A stretch of 7,828 nt of DNA, taken from an uncultured Eubacteriales bacterium (GTDB taxonomy: Bacteria; Bacillota; Clostridia; Lachnospirales; Anaerotignaceae). Positions 1 to 6,237 of this stretch are shown here, one piece after another. The stretch lies in NCBI GenBank assembly GCA_902406135.1, contig CABPCX010000074.1, positions 1 to 7,828 on the forward strand. Direction: 5' to 3'. The position numbers and the translations under genes are program-made. The stretch's first letter is position 1. Every line of letters starts with the position of its first letter. Under the pieces are notes generated by a model that saw only the letters and a program-made list of their open reading frames with translations, did not search any database and was not told where the DNA came from.

Positions 1-92
1 ATGCATTTACAGTTTCGGGCAAAGCCCTTGTAAAAGTCGATTATAAAAAATATATCGAAGGCAGCACCTATTATTTTTATGTACATTCATAA
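1..92 (+). CDS. 3' end of an unidentified plus-strand gene (partial)
   Basis: The third forward frame is open from the window edge to a TAA at 90-92 and encodes about 29 residues ending in YYFYVHS. The other two forward frames stop at positions 31-33 and 44-46. Support for a real gene is indirect: the stop lies about 20 bp before a strong, symmetrical hairpin terminator, and the next gene is convergent on the other strand, so something should end here. The tail is rich in Lys, Tyr and Val and has no motif I recognise, so no function is assigned. The start lies outside the window. Confidence 0.5.
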   Translation, partial: AFTVSGKALVKVDYKKYIEGSTYYFYVHS

Positions 93-112
93 TTAATGTA
101 AACATACATAAA

Positions 113-138
113 AAAGCACCGATAAATATCGGTGCTTT
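113..138. terminator. Bidirectional rho-independent terminator
   Basis: A perfect 12-bp stem (113-124 pairing with 127-138, core GCACCGATA/TATCGGTGC) has only AA between the arms on paper; in RNA the tip would open to a four-base loop. In the minus direction it is followed by TTTTTTAT, a good U-tract, so it ends the Feo operon. In the plus direction it is followed by a weaker TTTCTCTT, suiting it to end the partial gene at 1-92. It lies between two convergent genes. Confidence 0.9.
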
Positions 139-141
139 CTC

Positions 142-321
142 TTAAATATCAAAATTTTTGTTTCTTTTACCAGTGCTGCATCTGCTTTTGCAGGATGAGC
201 AGCTTCCCATACATGAGCCGCCCGAGCATGAGCAGCCTCCTTTATTTTTGACCATATATCTTACTGCAAAGAAAACGCCTATTAAAACTGCTCCTATCAG
301 TATCCAGTCCAAAATACTCAT
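142..321 (-). CDS. FeoB-associated Cys-rich membrane protein
   Basis: This 59-residue protein has one N-terminal membrane helix (about residues 4-22, rich in Ile, Leu, Val and Phe), a basic stretch RYMVKNK, then a Gly/Ser/Cys-rich tail with six cysteines (GGCSCSGGSC, GSCSSCKSRC) and a basic C-terminus. That architecture matches the small Cys-rich proteins encoded directly after feoB in many Firmicutes. Their role is not settled; binding or passing on Fe(II) at the FeoB channel is the usual guess. I chose the ATG at 321 because GGCGGTGG at 327-334 sits 5 nt upstream as a Shine-Dalgarno. A GTG at 330 in the same frame would add three residues (MDI) but overlaps that ribosome site. It is the last gene of the Feo operon, 13 bp after the feoB stop, so co-expression is near certain. 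Confidence 0.88.
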   Translation of the reverse strand: MSILDWILIGAVLIGVFFAVRYMVKNKGGCSCSGGSCMGSCSSCKSRCSTGKRNKNFDI

Positions 322-326
322 AATAT

Positions 327-334
327 CCACCGCC
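327..334 (-). promoter_or_regulatory. Shine-Dalgarno deciding the start of the Cys-rich protein
   Basis: GGCGGTGG lies immediately after the feoB stop codon and 5 nt before the ATG at 321. It contains the alternative GTG at 330, which argues that the ATG is the real start. Confidence 0.6.
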
Positions 335-2329
335 TTATAAAATCAAACTGAGCAGCTGATATACTATAAACGAAATAACCCAGGCAAAGGCAGTCTGTCC
401 AAAAGCTATTATAAGTGCCCACTTTCCGCTCTTAAGTTCTCGCTTAACGGCAGCAATGGCCGCAACGCATGGTGTATAGAGCAATGTAAACACAAGGAAA
501 GCAACAGCCGCATTGAATGTGAACATATCTCCTATGGCTGTCATATTTCCGCCAACAAGTACAGTCAATGTACTGATAACAGCTTCCTTAGCAGAAAATC
601 CTGTTATAAGAGCTGTTGCCGCTCTCCAGTCTCCGAAGCCTAAGGGCTTGAATATGGGAGATAATGTTTGTCCAATAAGGGCAAGCATACTGTCTGCGCT
701 GTCTGCAACCACATTAAATCTTGTATCAAAGGTCTGTAAGAACCATATAATAACCGAAGCTGTAAATATTACTGTAAAAGCCTTTGTTATGAAGTCCTTA
801 GCCTTATCCCATATAAGCATACCTACCGATTTAAGTCCGGGCATACGATAGTTGGGTAGCTCCATAACGAAAGGTACAGGTTCTCCATGGAATGCTGTCT
901 TTTTAAGTATAAGACCTACAACAACGCCCATTACCATACCAAATACATACAGTCCTATCATTGCCAGTGGTCTAAATACCGGAGCAAAGAATAATGATAC
1001 AAATATAGTATATATGGGCAGCTTTGCTGAACAGCTCATAAAAGGAGTAAGCATTATAGTCATTTTTCTGTCTCTGTCTGACGGCAGAGTACGGCTTGCC
1101 ATTATGGCAGGCACGGAACATCCAAAACCAATTATCATGGGAACAAATGACCTTCCGGAAAGACCTATTTTTCTTAATGCCTTATCCATTACAAATGCCA
1201 CTCTGGCCATATAGCCGCTGTCCTCTAACATTGAAAGGAAGAAGAACAGTACAACTATAGTAGGAAGGAATGATAATACGCTTCCAACACCGGCGCATAC
1301 ACCGTCAACTATCAAACTATGTACTACAGGGTTTATGCCGTAGGATGTAAGTCCTCGGTCTATAAGAGCAATAAACGAATCTATTATAGCTGTAAATCCG
1401 TCGGATAAAAATGCTCCGAAAACGCCAAAAGTAAGCCAGAAAATAACTCCCATTATCCCTATGAAAATGGGTATAGCCCAAATCCTATGGGTAAGTACGC
1501 TGTCTATCTTTATACTTCTTGCATGCGCCTTAGATTCACCGTTTTTTACAACGGATTTTTCGCATACTCTCTCTATAAAGTCATACCTCATATCGGCAAG
1601 AGCTGCTTCTCTGTCAGTATCTGTCTCCGCCTCCATTTCAGTAACTATATGCTCAAGCATATCTTTCTCATTATCTGAAAGGCAGAGAGAGTTAAGCATG
1701 GGCTCATCACCTTCAATAAGCTTCGTAGCCGCAAATCTTGGAGGTACATTTATTCTATCGGCATGGTCCTCTACCAGATGCGCAACAGAATGTATCGCCC
1801 TATGCACTGCACCTGAACAAAAGTCAGTAACAGCCGGCTTTTGTTTAAGCTGAGCCGTATGTATTGCAGTCTCTATAAGCTCATCTACACCTTCATTTTT
1901 AACAGCTGCCAGAGGAACAACAGGAACTCCAAGGTCTTCGGAAAGCTGCTTTATTTTAATGGTGTTTCCGTTTTCCCTCATCTCATCCATCATATTAAGA
2001 GCTATTACCATAGGTATGTCAAGCTCCATAAGCTGTAAGGAAAGATAGAGGTTTCTCTCGATATTTGTTGCATCCGTTATATTTATAATGCAGTCAATTT
2101 TTTCATTTAACAAGAAATCTCTTGTTACTATCTCTTCAGCCGTATATGGTGAGAGAGAATATATACCTGGAAGGTCAACCACTTTTACGTCAGGATGTCC
2201 CTTGACGATACCGCTTTTTCCTTCTACCGTAACTCCCGGGAAATTTCCGACATGCTGGTTTGATCCTGTGAGCTGATTAAACAATGTTGTTTTTCCACAA
2301 TTCTGATTTCCACCAAGAGCAAATATCAT
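335..2329 (-). CDS. feoB: Ferrous iron transport protein B (FeoB)
   Basis: This 664-residue inner-membrane Fe(II) transporter has a cytosolic N-terminal G domain. G1 (P-loop) is GNQNCGKT at residues 7-14, the switch I threonine lies in GVTVE (32-36), G3 is DLPG at 52-55 and G4 is NMMD at 112-115. A helical spacer domain follows at roughly 170-275. The membrane domain starts near residue 283 and carries both Gate regions: GCSVPAIMASRTL near 402 and TPFMSCSAKLP near 426-436, each with the conserved cysteine. Late conserved segments are FSAKEAVIS and YTPCVAAIAAVKRE. It is shorter than E. coli FeoB (773 aa) but within the range seen in Clostridia, and looks intact. Its ATG overlaps the feoA stop by 4 bp (ATGA), so the two are translationally coupled. 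No full ribosome site other than the end of feoA is evident. Confidence 0.98.
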   Translation of the reverse strand: MIFALGGNQNCGKTTLFNQLTGSNQHVGNFPGVTVEGKSGIVKGHPDVKVVDLPGIYSLSPYTAEEIVTRDFLLNEKIDCIINITDATNIERNLYLSLQLMELDIPMVIALNMMDEMRENGNTIKIKQLSEDLGVPVVPLAAVKNEGVDELIETAIHTAQLKQKPAVTDFCSGAVHRAIHSVAHLVEDHADRINVPPRFAATKLIEGDEPMLNSLCLSDNEKDMLEHIVTEMEAETDTDREAALADMRYDFIERVCEKSVVKNGESKAHARSIKIDSVLTHRIWAIPIFIGIMGVIFWLTFGVFGAFLSDGFTAIIDSFIALIDRGLTSYGINPVVHSLIVDGVCAGVGSVLSFLPTIVVLFFFLSMLEDSGYMARVAFVMDKALRKIGLSGRSFVPMIIGFGCSVPAIMASRTLPSDRDRKMTIMLTPFMSCSAKLPIYTIFVSLFFAPVFRPLAMIGLYVFGMVMGVVVGLILKKTAFHGEPVPFVMELPNYRMPGLKSVGMLIWDKAKDFITKAFTVIFTASVIIWFLQTFDTRFNVVADSADSMLALIGQTLSPIFKPLGFGDWRAATALITGFSAKEAVISTLTVLVGGNMTAIGDMFTFNAAVAFLVFTLLYTPCVAAIAAVKRELKSGKWALIIAFGQTAFAWVISFIVYQLLSLIL

Positions 2330-2559
2330 TTTTCGCTAGTCCTTTCCACCTCAATTTTTTTAGCGTCATCTATACGGATAGTCAGTTCATATCCTCTAAG
2401 ATGCAGTTCTATGGGATCACCCATTGGTGCCACTTTTCTAACCATAACTTTTGTCTTTGGCGTAAGTCCCATATCAAGAAGTCTTCTTCTCAATACGCCC
2501 TCTCCGCCTACTTTTACTATAACTCCGCTTTCACCTATTGCCAGTTCATCAAGAGTCAT
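2326..2559 (-). CDS. feoA: Ferrous iron transport protein A (FeoA)
   Basis: This 77-residue small cytosolic protein has the FeoA SH3-like fold. The family signature is clear: GESGVIVKVGGEG (9-21), LRRRLLDMGLTPKT (23-36), then the basic and beta-strand part VRKVAPMGDPIELHLRG and a C-terminal YELTIRIDDAKKIEV. FeoA is thought to bind FeoB and modulate its GTPase or transport activity. The frame is open upstream to an ATG at 2673, but I reject that longer form (115 aa): the extra 38 residues lie over the promoter and resemble no FeoA. The chosen ATG has AGAGGTG at 2566-2572, 6 nt upstream. It is the first gene of the feoA-feoB-Cys-rich protein operon, and its stop overlaps the feoB start. Confidence 0.95.
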   Translation of the reverse strand: MTLDELAIGESGVIVKVGGEGVLRRRLLDMGLTPKTKVMVRKVAPMGDPIELHLRGYELTIRIDDAKKIEVERTSEK

Positions 2560-2565
2560 TTTTAA

Positions 2566-2572
2566 CACCTCT
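2566..2572 (-). promoter_or_regulatory. Shine-Dalgarno fixing the feoA start
   Basis: AGAGGTG sits 6 nt before the ATG at 2559. The upstream in-frame ATG at 2673 lies beyond the promoter, so this site supports the 77-residue FeoA. Confidence 0.75.
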
Positions 2573-2590
2573 GTTGTATTATGTAATAAT

Positions 2591-2642
2591 ATGTTAGCTT
2601 CGTATAACATTCTATATAAGACATGTATGTTTGTCAAGCTAA
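2591..2642. promoter_or_regulatory. Nested inverted repeats around the feo promoter (candidate operator)
   Basis: Two inverted repeats overlap the promoter. One is ATGTTA-N8-TAACAT, at 2591-2596 and 2605-2610, spanning the -10 edge and the predicted start. The other is TTAGCTT (2594-2600) and AAGCTAA (2636-2642), 35 bp apart, which bracket the region from the -35 to just after the start. A Fur- or DtxR-family iron repressor is the expected regulator of feo genes. Neither repeat is a clear match to the classic Fur or DtxR consensus, so the regulator is not assigned. Confidence 0.4.
2609..2637 (-). promoter_or_regulatory. Sigma-A-type promoter of the feo operon
   Basis: A consensus -35 TTGACA (2632-2637) is separated by exactly 17 bp from a -10 TAGAAT (2609-2614). 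The predicted start is near 2602, giving a 5' leader of about 43 nt to feoA. The promoter lies between the terminator at 2675-2702 and feoA, as expected for an independent operon. The match is strong enough that repression, rather than activation, is the likely mode of control. Confidence 0.8.
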
Positions 2643-2674
2643 ATATATTATGTTTATTTAAAAACACCCACAAA

Positions 2675-2702
2675 AAAATACGGACTAAAAAGTCCGTATT
2701 TT
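2675..2702 (-). terminator. Rho-independent terminator of the SLH-protein gene
   Basis: A perfect 12-bp stem (AAAATACGGACT at 2675-2686 with its complement at 2691-2702) closes an AAAA/TTTT loop. The minus-strand transcript continues into more T residues (positions 2674-2672). It lies 26 bp past the stop of the gene at 2729-3580 and before the feo promoter, insulating the two units. The near-symmetry means it could also act on plus-strand transcripts. Confidence 0.9.
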
Positions 2703-2728
2703 AAAATTATTATTTAGATTTAAATATA

Positions 2729-3580
2729 TCAGTGTACCTCAATCGCACCGCGAAGGTAATCAGCTGTTGATATAGGTGTAAGTGAGCTTGCAACGCCACA
2801 GTTAAGAACCTGTTTAAGGCCATCAATTCTTGTCATTGTTGCATCTGTTCCAACAAGACCTGTGTTGTATCCAAGTTTAGCAAGGATAGCGTTTAATTCG
2901 TTAACTGTGATTTCTTTCTTAGGCTCAACTGTGCTTTCAACAAGACCTAAACCAACTGCCCATGTAAGGGGTTTCTGAGCATATCCGTTAGCTTCTGAAA
3001 TGTTTGTTAAAATGATACCGTTTTTGCTTTCGCCATCAAGAAGTCTGTAAAGCCATGTGATAGCATCTTCTGTTGTTAATGTTCCGTCGGGAACAAACTG
3101 TGTGCCTCTTACCATACCGATAGTCATACCAAGTGAGTAAGCTGCTTCAGCATATTTTTCATCTTCGCCTGTTACGTCTGAGAAAGGATGTTCAGCTGAG
3201 GGAGCTGTATTGAAGATAGTCTTAGGCTCTTTAACCTTTGAATATGTAACAGCTGTTCCATCTTCAAGAACTACTTCACGGTCTTTTTCTTTGTTAGGTG
3301 ATGTAACGATAGGCTCAACCTTTGTTTCTTCAACTACTTCTTCTGTAGCTTCTGTTGTTGTTTCTTCTGTAACAGCTTCTTCTGTTGTTGCTGTTTCTTC
3401 TACAACAACTGCTTCTGTTGTTTCTTCTGTAGCAGCCTCTTCTGTTGCTTCTGTTTCTTTTGCTGTCTCTTCAACAACTTCTTTTGAAGGGTCAACAACA
3501 ACTACCTGATGTGCAAAAGCAGGTACAGCCAGTGCCATAGTCATAGCAGCTACAAGTAAAACTGCAATTTTCTTTTTCAT
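2729..3580 (-). CDS. Secreted SLH-domain-like surface protein with Glu/Thr-rich linker
   Basis: This 283-residue exported protein begins with a clear signal peptide: MKKK, a hydrophobic core at 5-19, and AFA before His24 as a signal peptidase I site. Residues about 34-90 form a low-complexity acidic linker of Glu, Thr, Ala and Val built on repeats such as EETT, TEEA and VVEET. The rest resembles degenerate S-layer homology repeats. The first (about 132-181) has PFSDV, YAEAAYSLGMTIG, a TQFVPDGTLTTEDA block and a WLYRLL helix. The second (about 200-237) is weaker, and MTRIDGLKQVL (249-259) looks like the end of a third. SLH domains normally bind pyruvylated secondary cell-wall polymer, but the usual ITRAE motif is changed to LTTEDA, so wall binding is uncertain. 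A strong site, AAAGGAGGA, precedes the ATG. It is monocistronic, with its own promoter and terminator. The physiological role is unknown. Confidence 0.85.
   Translation of the reverse strand: MKKKIAVLLVAAMTMALAVPAFAHQVVVVDPSKEVVEETAKETEATEEAATEETTEAVVVEETATTEEAVTEETTTEATEEVVEETKVEPIVTSPNKEKDREVVLEDGTAVTYSKVKEPKTIFNTAPSAEHPFSDVTGEDEKYAEAAYSLGMTIGMVRGTQFVPDGTLTTEDAITWLYRLLDGESKNGIILTNISEANGYAQKPLTWAVGLGLVESTVEPKKEITVNELNAILAKLGYNTGLVGTDATMTRIDGLKQVLNCGVASSLTPISTADYLRGAIEVH
3320..3480. repeat. Degenerate coding repeats of the Glu/Thr/Val-rich linker
   Basis: The plus strand shows repeated TTCTTCTGT, GTTGTTTCTTCTGTA and TCTTCTGTTG units. Two longer near-copies begin around 3348 and 3411, roughly 60 bp apart. 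Read on the minus strand they encode the acidic EETT, TEEA and VVEET runs of the surface protein. They are in-frame and probably vary in copy number between strains by slippage or recombination. Confidence 0.7.
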
Positions 3581-3630
3581 AATAAATCCTCCTTTAAACT
3601 GTTAAAAATCCCAACCCTTATTGTTATTAC

Positions 3631-3656
3631 GAGGAAATGATATAAAGTTTTTCCTC
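3631..3656 (-). promoter_or_regulatory. Hairpin in the 5' leader of the SLH-protein mRNA
   Basis: GAGGAAA (3631-3637) and TTTCCTC (3650-3656) form a 7-bp stem with a 12-nt loop, starting about 13 nt from the predicted transcript start and well upstream of the ribosome binding site. 5'-proximal hairpins often stabilise mRNAs of abundant exported proteins; that role is inferred here. Confidence 0.4.
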
Positions 3657-3675
3657 CAACATAAAGATTACTTGT

Positions 3676-3704
3676 ATTATATAACAAAATAAAACAAAAA
3701 TCAA
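3676..3704 (-). promoter_or_regulatory. Sigma-A-type promoter of the SLH-protein gene
   Basis: TTGATT (3699-3704) lies 17 bp from a perfect TATAAT (3676-3681), predicting a start near 3669 and a leader of about 90 nt. The spacer is T-rich. A further TATAAT lies at 3721-3726 on the same strand, but no acceptable -35 accompanies it. Confidence 0.75.
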
Positions 3705-3773
3705 CCGTTAATCTGGTAAAATTATACTATTCACCTAAAAAGCTCGCTAAAATCTATAGTAAAAATATTCTAG

Positions 3774-3807
3774 CAAAAATAAAAGGCACAGGCATAAAGC
3801 CTGCGCC
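3774..3807 (-). terminator. Rho-independent terminator of the oxidoreductase operon
   Basis: In the minus-strand transcript, GGCGCAGGC and GCCUGUGCC pair as nine base pairs with one G-U wobble and a five-base loop (arms 3799-3807 and 3785-3793). They are followed by UUUUAUUUUU. It lies about 30 bp beyond the gamma-subunit stop and upstream of the SLH-gene promoter. Confidence 0.9.
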
Positions 3808-3838
3808 AGTTATTTAAAGTGCATAGCAAAATTCACTC

Positions 3839-4399
3839 TTATTTAAGCTGATCTTTAACAGCCTCAGCACCCTTAGCGAGAGCTTTCTCGTTTGCAGGGA
3901 TAAGTTTAGCTTTGCTTTCTCCGAAGAGTTTAAGGAAAGCTTTGTGAAGAATTGTTTCAGGAGAAACAATCTTTGTAACTTCTAGAACAGCACCAAGCAT
4001 GATGATGTTAACAAGTTTCTGGTTTCCAAGTTCGTCAGCGATATCGTTAACGGGAACTTTGTAAACGTTGATATCTGTTCTCTTTACTTCATCGTGGATG
4101 ATTGAAGAGTTGATGAAAAGGTCTCCGCCGGGAGCTACTTTATCAACATATTTAAGATATGAAGGAACGTTCATAGCAATACATGTTGTAATGCCATTAT
4201 CGAATACGGGTGAGCCGATAGGTTCATCAGAAACAGTTACTGAACAGTTAGCTGTACCACCACGCATTTCAGGACCGTATGAGGGAACCCATGCAACTTC
4301 TTTGCCTTCTTCCATACCAGCGTATGTTAAAAGCTGTCCCATTGACATAACACCCTGTCCACCGAATCCAGCGCAGCTAATTTTATATGTTTTTCCCAT
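3839..4399 (-). CDS. 2-oxoacid:ferredoxin oxidoreductase, gamma subunit
   Basis: This 186-residue protein is the gamma (swivelling/CoA-associated) subunit of the four-subunit 2-oxoacid:ferredoxin oxidoreductase family. The diagnostic glycine-rich loop GFGGQG is at 11-16 and the second signature PSYGPEMRGGTANC at 39-52. VNIIMLGAVLE, near residue 130, is also typical. Its length fits the stand-alone gamma subunit, which is fused to alpha in single-chain pyruvate enzymes. It is the last gene of the operon, starting 2 bp after the beta stop. Its ribosome site GAGGAGG lies inside the end of the beta gene, so translation is probably coupled. The gamma subunit does not itself reveal the substrate. 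Confidence 0.95.
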   Translation of the reverse strand: MGKTYKISCAGFGGQGVMSMGQLLTYAGMEEGKEVAWVPSYGPEMRGGTANCSVTVSDEPIGSPVFDNGITTCIAMNVPSYLKYVDKVAPGGDLFINSSIIHDEVKRTDINVYKVPVNDIADELGNQKLVNIIMLGAVLEVTKIVSPETILHKAFLKLFGESKAKLIPANEKALAKGAEAVKDQLK

Positions 4400-4401
4400 A
4401 A

Positions 4402-5154
4402 TTATTTAGCCTCCTCTGTTAAATCTTTATAAACACCCAGTGGATAGTAAGGAATCATTTTTTCTCTTACGAATTCCATAGCCTTAACAGGTGTCATACC
4501 CCAGTTTGTAGGGCAGCTTGATACTACTTCGATAAGTGAGTATCCTAAACCTTTCATCTGGCACTCAAGAGCTTTCTTGATAGCTTTCTTAGCCTTGATT
4601 ACATTGGGAGCTGAATCAACAGATACACGCTCAATGTATACAGGGCCGTCAAGAGTAGCAAGAAGTTCACAGATACGAAGAGGGTTACCATTTACTTTAA
4701 CGTCACGGCCTGATTGGCATGTTGTAGCCTTCATTCCGGGAAGTGTTGTAGGAGCCATCTGTCCACCTGTCATACCGTAGATACCATTGTTGATGAAGAT
4801 AGTTGTGATCTTCTCTCCTCTAGCTGCACAGTGAATGATTTCAGCTGTACCGATTGAAGCAAGGTCACCGTCTCCCTGGTATGTGATAACAAGTTTGTCA
4901 GGGTGAACTCTCTTGATACCTGTAGCTGTAGCAGGAGCTCTACCGTGAGCACAGTGAATTGTATCATATGTAAAATAGTTAGGAATAAATACTGAACATC
5001 CTACAGGAGCTGTGATAATTGTGTTATCAACCTGTCCAAGTTCAGCAACACATTCTGCAACAAGTCTGTGAACGATACCATGAGCACATCCGGGGCAGTA
5101 ATGTAATTTACGATCTGTCATACCTTCCGGTTTCTGGAAAATTACTGTAGACAT
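4402..5154 (-). CDS. 2-oxoacid:ferredoxin oxidoreductase, beta (thiamine diphosphate) subunit
   Basis: This 250-residue subunit binds thiamine diphosphate and the Mg ion. The cofactor motif is GDGD at 94-97, ending in NN at 122-123 and followed by YGMTGGQMAPTT. Near the N-terminus are CPGC (20-23), GCS (52-54) and HGRAPATATGIK (70-81), all family hallmarks. With the alpha subunit it decarboxylates the 2-oxoacid, makes acyl-CoA and passes electrons to the [4Fe-4S] centres of the delta subunit. The ATG overlaps the alpha-subunit TAA by one base (TAATG), so the two are translationally coupled. The motif set matches 2-oxoisovalerate- or 2-oxoglutarate-type enzymes rather than the fused pyruvate enzyme, but the substrate cannot be read from sequence with certainty. 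Confidence 0.96.
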   Translation of the reverse strand: MSTVIFQKPEGMTDRKLHYCPGCAHGIVHRLVAECVAELGQVDNTIITAPVGCSVFIPNYFTYDTIHCAHGRAPATATGIKRVHPDKLVITYQGDGDLASIGTAEIIHCAARGEKITTIFINNGIYGMTGGQMAPTTLPGMKATTCQSGRDVKVNGNPLRICELLATLDGPVYIERVSVDSAPNVIKAKKAIKKALECQMKGLGYSLIEVVSSCPTNWGMTPVKAMEFVREKMIPYYPLGVYKDLTEEAK

Positions 5155-6215
5155 TAGTTTGCACCTCCCATTACTTTCTTACCGAATTCGATGTATTCCT
5201 CAGGTGTAGGAATAACACCACCGCATCTGCCGTAGAAAGTTACTTTTGATCTGTCTTCGCAAGCACGCTCAACATCCATAACCATCTGGCCCATGCTCAT
5301 TTCGCCAACGATAAATTTCTTGATATTTTTATTCTGGAAAGGTTTTTCAGGGAAAGGCCAAGCTGTCTTGGGTCTGATTAAACCAACTTTGTATCCTTCT
5401 TTTCTGAGCTCGATAACAGCTGTCTTAAGGATACGGCTTGTTGTACCGTAACCAACCATTGCGTACTCAGCGTCATCCATCATGAACTCTTCATATTTAG
5501 CTTCTGTAGCAGCCATTTCAGCATATTTGCCTTCGAAGTTTCTGATATTTCTTCTCTCGCAGTCAGGAGCGTCATCAGAAATTCCATAGATGAAGTTTCT
5601 TTCACCGGGTCTTGAATGTCCGAGTGCCCAGTTAGCGGGATCGTCTTTTGATTTGATCTCTACGGGATGATCGAAGTCAACGGGCTCCATCATCTGTCCG
5701 ATAAGACCGTCACAGCAAACGATTACGGGATGTCTGTAATGGTCAGCCATTTCGAATGCGTATTTAACGTCATCTACAGCTTCCTGAATGTTTCCGGGAA
5801 GAAATACGGGGATATGTTTGTCACCGTTGCATCCGCCGTATACAGCCTGGATATAGTCACTCTGTGAAGGCTGGATAGTACCAAGGGCCGGGCCGCCACG
5901 CATCATTGATACGATAACTGCGGGAACCTCGCCGTGGATAAGGTAGCCAATACCTTCCTGTTTAAGTGCGATACCGGGTGCTGATGAAGATGTCATAACT
6001 CTGGCACCTGATGCACCTGCTCCGTAAACCATATTTATAGCTGCAACTTCAGATTCAGCCTGGATAAATGTTCCACCTACTTTAGGTAATTCTCTTGATA
6101 AATATTCGGGTATTTCGTTCTGGGGTGTTATAGGATAGCCCATGAAATATCTACAACCGCCAACGATAGCTGCCTTAGCGATAGCTTCGTTGCCTTTCAT
6201 AATAACTCTTGCCAT
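5154..6215 (-). CDS. vorB: 2-oxoacid:ferredoxin oxidoreductase, alpha subunit (VorB-like)
   Basis: This 353-residue subunit contains the pyrimidine-binding half of the thiamine diphosphate site. Signatures are MKGNEAIAKAA (6-16), GYPITPQNEIPE (26-37), the catalytic-type glutamate segment AESEVAA (53-59), and MTSSSAPGIALKQEG, beginning at residue 74. A C-terminal transketolase-like domain follows, with GYGTTSR and LIRPKTAWPFPEK. The overall form is that of the proteins usually called VorB, 3-methyl-2-oxobutanoate (branched-chain 2-oxoacid):ferredoxin oxidoreductase. KorA-type 2-oxoglutarate enzymes are close relatives, so the substrate call is tentative. A GAGGAGGA ribosome site precedes the ATG, 22 bp after the ferredoxin-subunit stop. 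Gene order delta-alpha-beta-gamma is standard for the complex. It acts in the cytosol in amino-acid fermentation or reductive 2-oxoacid synthesis. Confidence 0.94.
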   Translation of the reverse strand: MARVIMKGNEAIAKAAIVGGCRYFMGYPITPQNEIPEYLSRELPKVGGTFIQAESEVAAINMVYGAGASGARVMTSSSAPGIALKQEGIGYLIHGEVPAVIVSMMRGGPALGTIQPSQSDYIQAVYGGCNGDKHIPVFLPGNIQEAVDDVKYAFEMADHYRHPVIVCCDGLIGQMMEPVDFDHPVEIKSKDDPANWALGHSRPGERNFIYGISDDAPDCERRNIRNFEGKYAEMAATEAKYEEFMMDDAEYAMVGYGTTSRILKTAVIELRKEGYKVGLIRPKTAWPFPEKPFQNKNIKKFIVGEMSMGQMVMDVERACEDRSKVTFYGRCGGVIPTPEEYIEFGKKVMGGAN

Positions 6216-6237
6216 TATTATTGTCCTCCTCTCTCAA

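Noticed and set aside
1461..1853. Plus-strand frame of 130 codons opposite feoB, with a Ser/Ile-rich hydrophobic composition
   Set aside because: The minus strand carries an uninterrupted FeoB with conserved residues. The plus-strand hydrophobic look is a by-product of the reverse complement of FeoB codons.
2560..2673. N-terminal extension of FeoA by 38 residues from an ATG at 2673
   Set aside because: It would place the start upstream of the best promoter, lacks FeoA similarity, and the internal ATG has a well-spaced ribosome site.
3320..3480. Repeats as a possible CRISPR array
   Set aside because: The units are degenerate, lack regular unique spacers, and are in-frame coding repeats within a secreted protein.
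3210..3509. Plus-strand open frame rich in Ser, Thr and Val opposite the surface-protein gene
   Set aside because: It is the antisense of the Glu/Thr/Val repeat region; the lack of stops follows from the repeated codons. It has no convincing ribosome site or family resemblance.
3721..3726. Second TATAAT upstream of the surface-protein gene
   Set aside because: No acceptable -35 at the right distance; the promoter at 3676-3704 is much better.
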